Shown in pieces: positions 1 through 11,766 of a DNA stretch of 64,000 nt. The notes beneath the pieces are model-generated. The model was not told where the DNA came from and did no database searches. It saw nothing but the letters and a program-made list of their open reading frames with translations. The DNA is from Pterois miles (Eukaryota > Chordata > Actinopteri > Perciformes > Scorpaenidae). The translations under genes and the position numbers were made by a program. Numbering within the stretch: the first letter of the stretch is position 1; the number at the start of each line of letters is the position of its first letter. The stretch is from assembly GCA_947000775.1 (NCBI GenBank), contig CAMQGK010000048.1:3355001-3419000 (forward strand). The letters run 5' to 3'.

Positions 1-235
1 TCCTGGGCGGCTACATCGTGAAGAGATTGAACCTGCGCTGCCGAGGCATCATCCGATTCTGCATGATGTGCGCCTTGATCAGTCTGCTCGCCATCTTTAT
101 CTTTCTCATCCACTGCCCCAACGTGCCCATGGCCGGGGTCACAGCATCGTACCAGTACGATCTGATGGAGAAGCACCAACTGGACCAGTACAAAGACCTG
201 TATGACAAGCCAAGCCAGCTGCACCTTAGAAACAG
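1..235 (+). CDS. slco4a1: slco4a1 exon (TM9 and start of large extracellular loop)
   Basis: The reading frame enters at base 3 (LGGYIVKRLNLRC) and runs open to a GTGGG donor after base 235. It encodes a short basic cytoplasmic segment, a hydrophobic helix around CMMCALISLLAIFIFLIHC, and the start of the extracellular loop (YQYDLMEKHQLDQYKDLYD). The exon ends with two bases of a codon (AG), completed to serine by the first base of the next exon. The 5' border is cut by the window edge. Confidence 0.9.
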
Positions 236-3200
236 GTGGGCAGTGTTTATGTATGGCTCTTGAAAAGGGCCATTGTTCCCCTTTTAAAGCCCATTTTAAC
301 GTTGTGTTATCTTTAGTGCCAAGTGTGCAGGCCTGCATATTGAGTGGTTTGTCCCAGATACTGTGCTGCCGCTTCTTGGGAGGCGCTGATCTGTCTGCAA
401 AGAAACATGAAGCATTTGAATTTTCTACAGATTGATTGAATTGTAGTCCTGGAGGGAAACACAGGTGTGTGTTAGGTGGTGAAGCACCAGACACCTGCAA
501 TTACTTTATTGTATTTTGACTCAGGCCAGTGATGTAGAGCCATTTCATTTAATTCACCAGTACTTATTTAAATACAGGGCAGTTTGTGCAGCTTTTTCAA
601 ACACATCCTTATACAAACATACACATTCAGAACATAAAGTAACTACAGAAGTAAAGTAACTAAAGTTACTAAAAGTAAGTCAGTGTTGACTTCTGGTGTC
701 ACACGGGACACGAGAAGCATCACGTCAGCAACACTGACATAATTTCATGTACGGTAGTGACTTAGAAAAATCATGATAAAGCGAATTCATGCCGACTTGT
801 GACCTCCCTCTTTGCCCTCCCCTGCCCTTTTCTCTCCATACGTTTCCCTCCCTGTCTCTGTGACCTGGCGTCTGCAGCTCTTCTGTGGAGGAGAACCTGA
901 CAGTGGGCTGTAACGCCGGCTGTAGCTGCGTCAGAGAGCTGTACAACCCAGTGTGTGGGGCAGATGGAGTGATGTATTACTCCCCCTGCCACGCCGGCTG
1001 CAGCTCCATCAACCACACCGAGCGCTCCACAGGCAAACAGGTACACTACGCACACTGTTCCTGTCCTTCGTGTCTGATTAGAGGGAAGTTAGACTTGATC
1101 TACCTCAATCTGAGGCAGTTTGGGCACTTAGGAAAGAAAGCACAAAACTGTAAGCCTGTAAATATGGGTGACAGCATTTCCTCCCAATAGTCCCTCCATA
1201 TGCTGAAGCGTTCCCTCTAGCAGAAAAAATATTAATACTTTAAAAAAAAAAACTTTCCTCTGGCTCTCAAGAGATGTCTTAATCTCGCTAACAAGCAGTA
1301 GTGCATTCAAGTGAATTCAATGCAGTTAGATTATTGGTGTTAGTAGAAACTGAAAATGCTAAATTCTGCAGCAGAGGCACTCATTTCCATTACAGGCCTC
1401 ATCTGACACATTTCAATGCAAAATAAATGCATTTCAGACAAAGCGACTCCTTCCACCTGATAAACAGACATGATTGCAAACACGGTGGACTCTTGTTACA
1501 ACATAAAGGATAGGATGCTATAATTAGATAACTGATAGATGAGTATTCAGACTGGGACATCTTACAGCATTTCTTCACACTGGCTCTGTTGAAGATGTCC
1601 CAGCATTTTGTGTGAAGGTCAACTTTTCAGAGAAAGCCTGAAATCCAGATTTGTGTGTGAAAGTGAAAAATTTATGAACAGACATATGTGATTGAAACTT
1701 GATGAGATAATCTGATGAGATTAATGTGCACCTTAAAGAGTTTGTTTCCCTCAGCTACTTCGACTCCTCCATTTTGTACGACATGCACAGTTAATGTTTT
1801 CAGTTTGACCGGATAACCTCAGCCGGTTCAGTCCGTTACAGTGTGTGTCTGTGTGCTGGTAGGTGTACTCTGGATGCAGCTGTGTGGTGGGTAATGTGTC
1901 CTGGGGCGAGGAGGGCTTCGCTCTGACGGGGAAATGTGGCAGCTCCTGCCACCACATGCCAGCCTTCCTCTCCTTCCTCTTCATCATCATCTCCTTCACC
2001 TTCCTCTGTAGCATCCCAGCGCTCACCGCCACGCTCAGGTGGGTGGCCACCGTCAAACCTCGTTAGAAGAAAGATTCGGGCTCTGTTGACTTACATACTA
2101 CTTCCTACTTACTGTATTGATGTGACCACAGTGGGACCGATATTACCTTAAACAACTACTTGTTTAAGTAGTTGTAGTTCCCCCCCCCCCGAAACAGCCC
2201 AGTCTGCTCTGATTGGCTACAGAGAAAAACATGGTGCACCTTAACCTTAACCTTAACCTTAGCCTTAACCTCAGGGTAGCTCTCAGGCTGTGGGAGGTAT
2301 ATTATAATGAGCCTGTGTGACATAGGAAGGGGAGCCTCCTCTGATTGGCTTGTTGAGTCACATGTTCTCTGATCCAAACAGCCCATAATAAACTGACTGG
2401 TTGTCTTATTCACAGTTTGTGGGTTAGTAGGACCTCCAGACACCATGATGTGTCCCTGTTAAATAACGCACACTGCGAAGTCGTCGTCGGTCCAGTATGT
2501 GGCCTACAGAAGTCTGATGTGGAGACGAAACGTTCAGCACATTCACACTTTGAATGGCCTTTCAGTGAAGCCTCAGCCATCTTGCTTCATTTTTTATTTT
2601 TCATATTCAGTGGCTACAGATCTCAGAGGGTAACCTTCTCACAGCTTGGAATCATGTCAGTGAAATTTGAATGATCATTTTATCATATTTATATTTAGTT
2701 TTACATTTTAATTTAGTGACTACTATTTTAAAACTCAAGTAATAGTTACAGTCAATATTTTTATGTTAACAATGGATCACACCAGTAACTGCATGTGAAA
2801 GGGGGTCTCATGTATTGATGAATTCACTGAGAATTATCACCTGACTGGACTTCTGTCCTGCACCGTCACCGTTCTGATCCAGTCTCAGTGCTCTCATCTG
2901 CCGCCTTTCATGTCAATGTAAGATAAGATAAGATAAGATGAACCTTTATTAATCCCCGGAGGGAAATTCGGGATGTCTTTGCATTCAGTGAAGTAGTTTA
3001 TCAAGTGACCACAACCAAGTAGTTTCTTTGCTTCGACCTCACCAGTCGTTTCAGTGTTACGCAGCGTTTCTGCAAGTGTGATTTGAGGCTGACATGAAAA
3101 ACGATTAAGAAGCATATTTTTGGTTGAGAAACGTCGATATTCAACACATTCAATGGTTTGCAGAAACGTACAATTCCAACTACATCTGCAATAATTTGTC

Positions 3201-5065
3201 AACTATTAAATTAATTACCAGCTATTTTGAAAATCAATTATTCAATTAATTGGTTTGAGTAATTTTTTTAAGAGAAAAGGTTAAAGTTCTCTGATCGCAG
3301 CTTCTTAAATGTGAATATTTTCTGGTTTCTTTACTCCTCTATGACAGTAAACTAAAGATGTCATCTTGGGCTTTGGGAAACACCAAATTTTTCACCATTT
3401 TCTAACATTTTATAGACCAAACAACTAATTGATTAACTGAGAATATAATCACCAGATCAGTCGACAGTGAAGATACTCGTTAGCTGCAGCTCTTGTGAAT
3501 TTCTCCACTGATAAAGGAATATCTTATCTTATCTTATCTTAATGCCAGGTTCCTGATCTGTAGCCCCAGCAGGCAGCTGTTTTCAGTGACGTAGCTGTAA
3601 ACCCTCCTGTCCTCCACCCGCTCAGCACCATCAGCAGACACACAGCACAGATCCTATTCTGCTGCCACTTGACAAAGTCGTTTTTCTTTGAAGAAGTAAA
3701 TTATGAAAATGGTTATTGAAATATGGGATTTTCCCACTGAATGTACTATATAATGTCATTGTGGGATCTAAAGGGGAGGTCATCAGTCCTCTTGATCTCA
3801 GCTGACATGGTGATGCAGTTTGAGATCCATTATGCCCACGTTTGACCGACTGTGTGCTGTGTAGGTGTGTGCCAGACAGCCAGAGGTCCTTTGGACTAGG
3901 CATCCAGTGGATTGTGGTGCGCACACTTGGTAAGTCCACTGTGTTCTCCACTAAGCTTAGTTTTTACATTTAACCTCTGAATCACAACCATCACCGATGC
4001 CGTGACTGCTGTGTCCCCTCAGGTGGTATTCCAGGGCCCATAGCGTTCGGCTCTGTGATTGACATCTCCTGCTTGCTGTGGCAGGATAAGTGTGGTGAGC
4101 AGGGCTCCTGCTACCTCTACCAGAACTCAGCCATGAGCCAGTACACACTAGTAGCTGGTATCATCTATAAGGTAATTATATACACAGTATTGGATCGTGG
4201 GGGCTTCTGTGTACAGTATGTTTAAAGGAGTAGTTTGACATTTCGGTCAAAGTTTATATGATAGTATCAGTACCATTCTCATGTCTGTCCACTACATATT
4301 GAACTTGGGCCAGGAGGTGATTATCTGATCGGATCAGATCCGCCCCCGCGGATATATATAAAAGAAAGAAAGAAAGAAAGATATTCCTTTATTAGTCCCA
4401 CAGTGGGGAAATTCAGTTTTATATATATTATATATATATATGTGATTTTGCTGTCTGCTCTGTTGACCTGTTAATATTCTGCCTGTGTCTGTAAAGCACT
4501 TTGTCAGTTCATGTTGTTTTAAATGTGCTATAGAAATAAATGTGACTTAACCATTAAAGGTCAATGACTACCTTCAGCCATCTCACCACAGTTCAACCAT
4601 CTAGACACAAGCTCGGCTCTGCCCAAGTCAAAACTCTGCCTACCAGCAGCTCAAAACTGAACAAATTAACAAGTTCTACTTAGTGTCTTTAATTAATATG
4701 CAAACAGAAATGTAGAAATGATAAATTTCAGTTTTAGTTTTCAGCCTTGAGTTTCAGTTTTAATACTTCTATTACATTACGTTTAAGACAGATGTGCTTC
4801 CTGTTTCTCCTTACTTCGGCCTTTATGCTACGCTAAGCTAATCGCCTCAGTACAGACGTGGGGTGATCTTCTCCCATCTGTCCTCTGTTTTAAGGTTTTG
4901 GGGACAGTCTTTTTCCTGTTAGCCAGCATCCTGTACCAGCCTCCTCCTGAGTCGCCTCAAAGCAGCTGTGAGAGCACCGACCACGGAGGAGGAGACGTGA
5001 GCGACCTGCCCGTCAAAGACCTGCCCGAAGACGGCGTCATCGTCAACCTGCATGCCAGGTTATGA
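1..5065 (+). CDS. slco4a1: slco4a1, C-terminal half (six exons, 5' part outside window)
   Basis: Organic anion transporting polypeptide of the SLCO/SLC21 family, a plasma-membrane sodium-independent exchanger; the mammalian 4A1 member carries thyroid hormones, prostaglandins and other amphipathic anions. Joining 1-235, 878-1040, 1863-2038, 3865-3929, 4023-4171 and 4895-5065 gives 318 residues with no internal stop, every junction GT/AG and phase-compatible. In order: a membrane helix in exon 1 (TM9 in the 12-helix model), a cysteine-rich loop with a Kazal-like segment (CNAGCSC, NPVCGADGVMYYSPCHAGC), TM10 ending in SIPALTATLR, TM11 with the family signature GIQWIVVRTLGGIPGP, TM12 (LGTVFFLLASILY) and an acidic cytoplasmic tail ending NLHARL. 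SIPALTATLR, GIQWIVVR, GGIPGPIAFG and LLWQDKCGEQGSC fit SLCO4A1 better than SLCO4C1 as I remember these families. TM1-8 and the promoter lie upstream of base 1. No disruption is seen, so the gene looks functional. Confidence 0.93.
878..1040 (+). CDS. slco4a1: slco4a1 exon (Kazal-like loop, first half)
   Basis: A TCTGCAG acceptor precedes base 878 and a CAG|GTACAC donor follows base 1040. The exon encodes ENLTVGCNAGCSCVREL and PVCGADGVMYYSPCHAGCSS, the cysteine-dense Kazal-like block typical of OATPs, then the potential N-glycosylation site NHT. It ends in phase 0. Confidence 0.92.
1863..2038 (+). CDS. slco4a1: slco4a1 exon (end of loop and TM10)
   Basis: Acceptor GGTAG before base 1863, donor AG|GTGGGT after base 2038. 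The frame gives VYSGCSCVVGNVSWG, GKCGSSCHHM and then a helix (FLSFLFIIISFTFLCSIPAL) ending in TATL plus a split arginine codon. NVS is another potential glycosylation site. The cysteines complete the loop's disulfide set begun in the previous exon. Confidence 0.93.
2239..2270. repeat. CCTTAA hexamer run in slco4a1 intron
   Basis: About five tandem CCTTAA units, one interrupted by G. It resembles but is not the vertebrate telomeric hexamer (CCCTAA). A C11 homopolymer lies just upstream at 2180-2190. Confidence 0.8.
2920..3541. repeat. Composite intronic transposon remnants
   Basis: 2920-2975 is an (AGATA)n run followed by CTTTATTAATCCCCGGAGGG, the retroposon 3' tail module seen again at 12,505 and 45,970. 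About 3160-3500 resembles a widespread fish repeat containing CATTTTCTAACATTTTATAG and ending GTTAGCTGCAGCTCTTG. A (TTATC)n run at 3518-3541 lies in the opposite orientation to the first tail, so the block is bracketed by inverted tails. Family assignment is from memory of fish repeats. Confidence 0.55.
3865..3929 (+). CDS. slco4a1: slco4a1 exon (TM11, first half)
   Basis: A 65-bp exon between a TGTGTAG acceptor and a G|GTAAGT donor. It completes the split arginine and encodes CVPDSQRSFGLGIQWIVVRT followed by L and one base of glycine, a strongly conserved OATP helix. Confidence 0.93.
4023..4171 (+). CDS. slco4a1: slco4a1 exon (TM11 end, last loop, start of TM12)
   Basis: Preceded by the short 93-bp intron 3930-4022 (CCCCTCAG acceptor), with an AAG|GTAATT donor. 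It encodes GGIPGPIAFGSVIDISCLLW, QDKCGEQGSCYLYQ and SQYTLVAGIIYK, matching the last extracellular loop and the start of the last helix. Phase 0 end. Confidence 0.93.
4360..4440. repeat. Retroposon 3' tail fragment plus (TA)n, intronic
   Basis: (GAAA)n followed by CCTTTATTAGTCCCACAGTG and GGGGAAATT, the same tail module that terminates the SINEs further right, then a short TA-rich run. The body is missing, so this is a severely 5'-truncated copy on the minus strand. Confidence 0.6.
4895..5065 (+). CDS. slco4a1: slco4a1 terminal coding exon
   Basis: The acceptor TTTTAAG precedes base 4895. The frame VLGTVFFLLASILYQPPPES completes TM12 and passes into an acidic, serine-rich cytoplasmic tail ending GVIVNLHARL, with TGA at 5063-5065. 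The tail is short, as expected for this subfamily, and diverged, so its exact end rests on the open frame rather than on homology. Confidence 0.9.
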   Translation, partial: VLGTVFFLLASILYQPPPESPQSSCESTDHGGGDVSDLPVKDLPEDGVIVNLHARL

Positions 5066-5105
5066 CGTCAGAGACCCCCCCGACCGCTGATTCCCTGTCT
5101 GACTG

Positions 5106-5152
<47 letters not shown>

Positions 5153-7120
5153 CAGGTGCTGCTTTACGGTGTGTGAATGTGTGTTTGGGTGGTCATGGGG
5201 GTACTTTACCTTTATACCAACAGCCTTCTCTCAGCCATAATGACACCACCCCAACATACATACACGTGAATGCAATCACACAAATGGACAAGACTGCTGT
5301 AATACACACACCAACAGGATGCCTTCATGCACATCTCCCTCACACACACACACACACACCTTTCTTTAGTCGTGATGACGTCTAACATGCTGCTCTCTTG
5401 GAAGGACTTTCTGCTGTGACTTGGTGTGTGTGATTGGCAGGGCAGTGCCCTTTCACAAGCATTTCTACAGACATCGTAATGCTGTGTTGAATCAGTTCAA
5501 ATGACTTTCTAGAATGTAGGTCTGACGACATTTATGTTTCACATTTTATGTCATTTTCCTTCAAAAGACAATGAAACAGCTGAGACCTACGTGGTGTATA
5601 CTGTAAATGATATGCCATGTATATGAAGCATTTATGATGTGAAACGAGACAATAATGTCCATCCTCTTTTTCTGTTCGGCTCCCATTGTTGGAAGATAGT
5701 TACACTGCTTTACTTTCCACCCAGAGATGAAGCCATGGTATTCTGTATGAGATCTCCAGGCCAGTAAAAATGAAGCCAAATCATTTCATACGTCATATTT
5801 TAAGCCAAGAGTATCTAAAGGCACTTCTATAACTTACTATAATGTGAATAGAAACTACTGGTCACAGTACAGCAGCACAAACATATTTTCAATTAGAGAA
5901 GCACATGTGTATTTTTCATGTACAGGAGATGACCAGTAATTGGCTTGCATTTAAAAGTGACAATAAGAAGAAAGCCGTGTATAAGAAGAAAACTGCCCAC
6001 AAGCTGTTTGTGATCTACATGAAATAGATCTATGAATGCTGTATATACATGGTCGATTGCTCTGTTTGCCGGAGTTTAGTACAAAGAGCTTTTATGCTTC
6101 TATTCAATAGAAATCACGTAGCTGCACTTTAAAAGAAAACATACAAAAGCACTGAGAAGCTGAAAGTTTGAGTCACACCAGCATTTAAAACGGCAACGTA
6201 AATTATGTTGCGTGGACTCGCTGCGATCAGTTTGCTGGGTTGAAGTTACTCGTGTCCGGCGGTGACTCAGACGCAGTGTTATCCCTGACGGACCAGAGAA
6301 AGGCCACAGTGGAGGACGCTGTCGTAGCTGTTCGCTGTGGCCGTGTTTCCAATAACATTTGTGCACATTTTGAAGAATCAAATTAAAAAAGCTGCATGAA
6401 AACAGCAAAATTCAGAAAAAGGGGCAAAAATGGTCACTTGAGGTGGTTTTTGCCTTTGTTTGAAAAAGTGTTGATCCTCTTAATGGGCCACAGAAACACA
6501 CAGCCGAATAATCTGACGTAGCAAACATTTAACTCACATTACACATGTGTGTGTGTCGCATGTTTCGACTGTCAGCAGCCGTGCTCGTTTATTCCAATCA
6601 TTGCATTAAGTTATTACGTCTATAACCGGGGAGGGTTCGATATAACTGAACTGTTAGAAGCGTGGCCACTTGAGTGACACGTGGGTGCAGCACCAGGCTG
6701 CTAGCTGCTGAGGCTTGATCTCACCTCCCTGCACAAATCCACTGACCACAGCGAATCCACAGGACTGAAATGTTGGTGTGACGGCGCCGTTGAGAGGGAT
6801 ATTAGGGAAGTAGTCAAAGGCAACGTACGATCGGCATGACATGCAGCGTAAGAAATCAGCAGTTATTTGGACCTAATCATCACAGTACTGTAAGTACACA
6901 AATGTGCCAAAGTAGCCTTGCCTAACAACTCTTGTGTTGTTTTTTTAATCATTGACCTTATTTATGCAAATTATTTATAATATTTCAGCACTTGTATTTT
7001 GTTTTTCTCATTCACTGTGTGATGATAAAGGGAATGCTGCCCTGGCTCTCCTCCTGCCGTCCTCTGTCCACAAAACCTCCTCCTGTTGTATTTATTGTTT
7101 ATGTGATAGTGAAATGCAAG
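5066..7120 (+). other. Probable slco4a1 3' UTR and downstream flank
   Basis: No second gene is visible after the stop codon. The stretch carries a (GT)n microsatellite at 5108-5150 and a short CA run at 5343-5358. Candidate polyadenylation signals include ATTAAA near 6380 and AATAAA at 7850-7855 and 8388-8393. Which one is used cannot be decided from sequence. Confidence 0.5.
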
Positions 7121-7192
7121 TTGCCGACCTGCTGTTTGTTGCCGACCTGCTGTTTGTTGCCGACCTGCTGTTTGTTGCCGACCTGCTGTTTG
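7121..7192. repeat. 18-bp tandem repeat, four exact copies
   Basis: Four head-to-tail copies of TTGCCGACCTGCTGTTTG, followed by a decayed partial unit. The period is a multiple of three, which explains the open frames across it; nothing else suggests coding. Confidence 0.9.
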
Positions 7193-7490
7193 TTGCCTGT
7201 GTTGCTGTGACTCTGCTCATGTAAGAGTTTGACCTCCATGTGAATGTGGAAATGCAGTCCTCCTAGGTGTGCTATTCAACCCGTCCCTGAGCTCTGACAA
7301 ACTACCCTGTAAACTGATTTTTACTCTTTTTTTATTTTGTTTTTGGTACTGTATGTTTTTTTAAAAAAAAGCAGTAGACTTGAAATCAATGATCTTTTTA
7401 TGGAATGATTCAAAGATGTCAAGTGTTTTCTAATTACAGTAGCTGAACAGAATATTACGTTTTGTGTGTCTGATTGTTTTCTAATGTTAT

Positions 7491-7492
<2 letters not shown>

Positions 7493-7541
<49 letters not shown>

Positions 7542-7549
7542 TGTGTGTG
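7493..7549. repeat. (TG)n microsatellite
   Basis: An uninterrupted TG run of about 47 bases, followed by a short imperfect extension. Confidence 0.95.
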
Positions 7550-9963
7550 CGTGAGATAACATGATGCAGGAAAAACAGCAAACAAAATCAGAAAGAAAAG
7601 AAAGCAGAACAAAACTTGGCCAAGCATTGTTCAAAGCCACAAAGTCTATTGACAAACCCTTCCTTCTTTTCTAAGGATATCAGGTTTTGTACTATGACAA
7701 AGGCCAGAATGTGGCCTGCAACAGACCAGGTGAGGCTTGTTTTTAGCCTAGATGATTGATGGAAATACCTTTTGCCACTAAAGCATTTGTTGATCACTTG
7801 GACTGGCTGGATAAGAGGAATCAGCAGTCAATGAGGATGTAAAACAGTCAATAAAATAGGTTTTTAAAACATTTGAATTACCACAACTACAACCTTGAGC
7901 ATACAGTCATAAATGAGCACAACAAACACGAGGCTGATGGGTCCAGTAGTGTGAGGGGTTGGCCGTGGACGGACTGACAAACACACACATGCACACACAA
8001 CCAGACACATGATCTCACCACAGGTTAAAACTGGATGCCATAGTCCATACTTTTATGGTCGGTAATTTCCCCCCTCCCTCCCTCGTCCTGTTGCCTGGAT
8101 TATTGCCCATCTAAACTGCCTTGTGCACCAGCAGCCCAGTGTCCTCAGACACTGAAGGACACTGGATGCAGAGGCTGCGTTTCCCCGACTACAGTCGACT
8201 CGCGAGTCGTTAAGTTCCTCCGTCGCTACCCGGCTTCCTCGCTGACGTGTTTTATGAAGCCTGCCTGTGACAGGCAGCGCAGGCATCATTAACCCACTCA
8301 CACATCAACCGCCGCTCATCAGAAAATCACAAGAAGTAAATATTTGGCTTGAACATGGTGCAAACAGACGACTAATGACAGAGGAACAATAAAAAAACAT
8401 ATACTCAGTTACACACTGTGTGGTAGTCTCATTATCACAACCTTGTTGACTATCAAAGCTATCCTTTATATATCCAGGCATTATGAATAATATAATGTTT
8501 GTAAACTATGACACATTTTTGTTATCTTATGTATTGCATTCACCTTGGAGAAGAAAAAATGGAGGCCTTATGTCACAGTGAGGACTTACCATGACATGAC
8601 TGCACTTCTCGTAATCATCAGATCCGTTTTGTTTGTTTGACAGTTTTTATCGGTTTCCCATTCAACCCATCATACAAACTGTCTTCAGAATATATCAGAA
8701 ATGAGCGTATATACAAGCATAGCTGCTACATTACCCAAACTTATTAACGTTACGCTACCGTAACCTCCCAACCATCCCCACTGTGCCTTTTAGTCCAAAT
8801 CTTCACATCAGTGATTGTCCATTGAAGGGTTTGTCCAACCAATACAGTACAATATAATGATGTGTAAAACAAATACATGAAATAAAGAAATAAAAGAATA
8901 AAATTAGACCTTTGCAATACTGGGATATTAAAGTAAAATTAGGTAGGACCAGGCCAGCTACCGGTTTAGGTCTTTGACGGGCCTGACCAGGCGTACCAGT
9001 CCAACTAAAGAGATTTGCTTTTGTCCTGAGCGTTGAGGATTTTTTTTTAATCAGGATGTGGATATTTTGAAAAAGGTAAAAACACTGTGGCAACACATCA
9101 TTTTAATGACATTATTTGTTATAAGCAGTGGGAGATTCATCCGTCTAATCATGGCTTTTTTACGTTTTTTAAATAAAATGCCAAAATTTGTACTGTGCCT
9201 CTACCAAGAGGGAAATACTCAGATAGTCCATCAGTAATTACTGCAGCTACATGGTGAGCAGAGAAGTTTATCCAAGAGATGAACGAATCCTGAAAACAAA
9301 CGCTCCTGTTTGGTTTGACAAAATTATTTGTGGGATAATCGTTTCCAGTCTTGCTGCTAGAACCTTGGACAGAATCTCTAATCAACGTTCAGCAGATAAA
9401 CTGGACGATAGGAGGCGGATGTCCAGATGCCAGAGGACAGAGCACAAGTGTAATTTTGTTTTAATAAAATGATGAGGCCTAACCGTCCAGTCCTTGAGTC
9501 TCATTACATTTTGAGGAGCTGGAGGAGATCTCACCTCCCAATAACTAGTTATGTTAACTGGAACAGAAGGGAAATTAATCTAATAAAAAAAAAAAAACGG
9601 TTGAGCTGTGAGAAGTTATCGTCACATTCAGAACGGCATAAACTACTATAATATTGTTTGAAAGTATCGTTGACTTCCATGAGGTCTGTATCTATGTCAC
9701 GTGTTTCCTTACTAGTCTTATATAGGGATATAGGGATAACACGAGAGGTCTGGGCTTCAGAGACTGGACCTTGTTTGGTGATGTGTCTAAAACAGTGTTG
9801 AACACATTTAAAGTTGCTCCCTATATTTACATTGTGGCTGTTACTGCTTGTTAAAGACATTTTAGTCGTCATAGTGTGACGCGTAGACACCGGAAACAAT
9901 TACAAACCTCCCGAATCTGAAAGAGTAGCAGCAAAATTCATCAAACGCCAGGAAGAAAGGGGG
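7550..9963. other. Intergenic, nothing recognised
   Basis: No splice-flanked open frame or known element could be supported. AATAAA at 7850-7855 and 8388-8393 could serve slco4a1. Short A/T runs occur at 9,040 and 9,585. Confidence 0.5.
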
Positions 9964-11293
9964 GAAGAAGAAGAAGAGGTGAAGAAGAAGAGGTGAAGAA
10001 GAAGAGGTGAAGAAGAAGAGGTGAAGAAGAAGAGGTGAAGAAGAAGAGGTGAAGAAGAAGAAGAGGTGAAGAAGAAGAAGAGGTGAAGAAGAAGAGGTGA
10101 AGAAGAAGAGGTGAAGAAGAAGAGGTGACGAAGAAGAGTTGAAGAAGAAGAGGTGAAGAAGAAGAGGTGAAGAAGAAGAGTTGAAGAAGAGGTAAAGAAG
10201 AAGAAGAGGTGAAGAAGAAGAGGTGAAGAAGAAGAGGTGAAGAAGAAGAGTTGAAGAAGAAGAGGTGAAGAAGAAGAGGTGAAGAAGAAGAGTTGAAGAA
10301 GAGGTAAAGAAGAAGAAGAGGTGAAGAAGAAGAGGTGAAGAAGAAGAGGTGAAGAAGAAGAAGAGGTGAAGAAGAAGAGGTGAAGAAGATGAAGAGGTGA
10401 AGAAGAAGAGGTGAAGAAGAAGAAGAGGTGAAGAAGAAGAGGTGAAGAAGAAGAAGAGGTGAAGAAGAAGAGGTGAAGAAGAAGAAGAGGTGAAGAAGAA
10501 GAGTTGAAGAAGAAGAGGTGAAGAAGAAGAGGTGAGGAAGAAGAACAGGTGAAGAAGAACAGGTGAAGAAGAAGAGGTGAGGAAGAAGAGGTGAAGAAGA
10601 AGAGGTGAAGAAGAAGAGGTGAGGAAGAAGAGGTGAAGAAGAAGAGGTAAAGAAGAAGAGGTGAAGAAGAAGAGGTGAAGAAGAAGAGGTGAAGAAGAAG
10701 AAGAGGTGAAGAAGAAGAGGTAAAGAAGAAGAGGTGAAAAAGAAGAGGTAAAGAAGAAGAGGTGAAGAAGAAGAGGTGAAGAAGAAGAGGTGAAGAAGAA
10801 GAAGAGTTAAAGAAGAAGAGGTGAAGAAGAAGAGGTGAGGAGGAAGAGGTGAAGAAGAAGAAGAGGTGAAGAAGAAGAGGTGAAGAAGAAGAGGTGAGGA
10901 GGAAGAGGTAAGAAGAAGAAGAGGTGAAGAAGAAGAGGTGAAGAAGAAGAGGTGAGGAGGAAGAGGTGAAGAAGAAGAGGTGAAGAAGAAGAGGTGAAGA
11001 AGAAGAGGTGAAGAAGAAGAGGTGAAGAAGAAGAGGTGAAGAAGAAGAGGTGAGGAGGAAGAGGTGAAGAAGAAGAGGTGAAGAAGAAGAGGTGAGGAGG
11101 AAGAGGTGAAGAAGAAGAGGTGAAGAAGAAGAGGTAAAGAAGAAGAGGTGAAGAAGAAGAGGTGAAGAAGAAGAGGTGAGGAGGAAGAGGTGAAGAAGAA
11201 GAGGTGAAGAAGAAGAGAGGTGAAGAAGAAGAGGTGAGGAGGAAGAGGTGAAGAAGAAGAGGTGAAGAAGAAGAGGTGAAGAAGACGAGGTGG
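9964..11293. repeat. 1.3 kb purine-only minisatellite, 14-bp unit
   Basis: Head-to-tail units of AGGTGAAGAAGAAG, roughly 90 copies, with 17-bp variants (one extra AAG) and point variants (AGTTG, GAGGAGG, GGTAAAG). Apart from the T of GGTG, and very rare C, the plus strand is all purine. TGA in nearly every unit closes the frames that read through it, so this is not coding. Confidence 0.95.
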
Positions 11294-11398
11294 GTCTTCA
11301 GCAGACTTAAATGATTTGTGGTCTGAGCTGTTTTAATATTTCAGGATAGCCACCATAAAGCCTCAGTCCAGGAGGCCAGTGGAGGGAAACCGGGCTGG

Positions 11399-11766
11399 TG
11401 TCTGTGATGTGTGATCAGTGTCTGTGTCAGTGTCTGTGTAGTGATAGTGTCTGTGTCAGTGTCTGTGATGTTTGTCAGTGTCTGTGATCAGTGTCTGTGA
11501 TCAGTGTCTGTGATCGGTGATCAGTGATCAGTGTCTGTGATCAGTGATCAGTGATCTGTGATAGTGATCTGTGATCTGTGATGTGTGATCTGTGATCAGT
11601 GATCTGTGATGTGTGATCTGTGATGTGTGATCTGTGATGTGTGATCTGTGATCAGTGATCTGTGATGTGTGATCAGTGATCTGTGATCAGTGATCAGTGA
11701 TCTGTGATCTGTGATGTGTGATCAGTGATCTGTGATCTGTGATCAGTGATCTGTGATCAGTGATCA
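11399..11766. repeat. GATC-rich tandem array
   Basis: A degenerate short-period array of TGATCAG, TGATCTG and TGATGTG units. The left part is built on GTGTCTGTG, the right part on alternating TGATCTG and TGATCAG. It abuts a truncated SINE head at 11,765. Confidence 0.9.

Noticed and set aside
2239..2270. Interstitial telomere
   Set aside because: The unit is CCTTAA, not CCCTAA, and there are only about five copies.
1..5065. slco4c1 instead of slco4a1
   Set aside because: The motifs SIPALTATLR, GIQWIVVR and GGIPGPIAFG fit 4A1. As I remember it, 4C1 differs at all three and has a long insertion in the loop after the Kazal segment, which is not present here.
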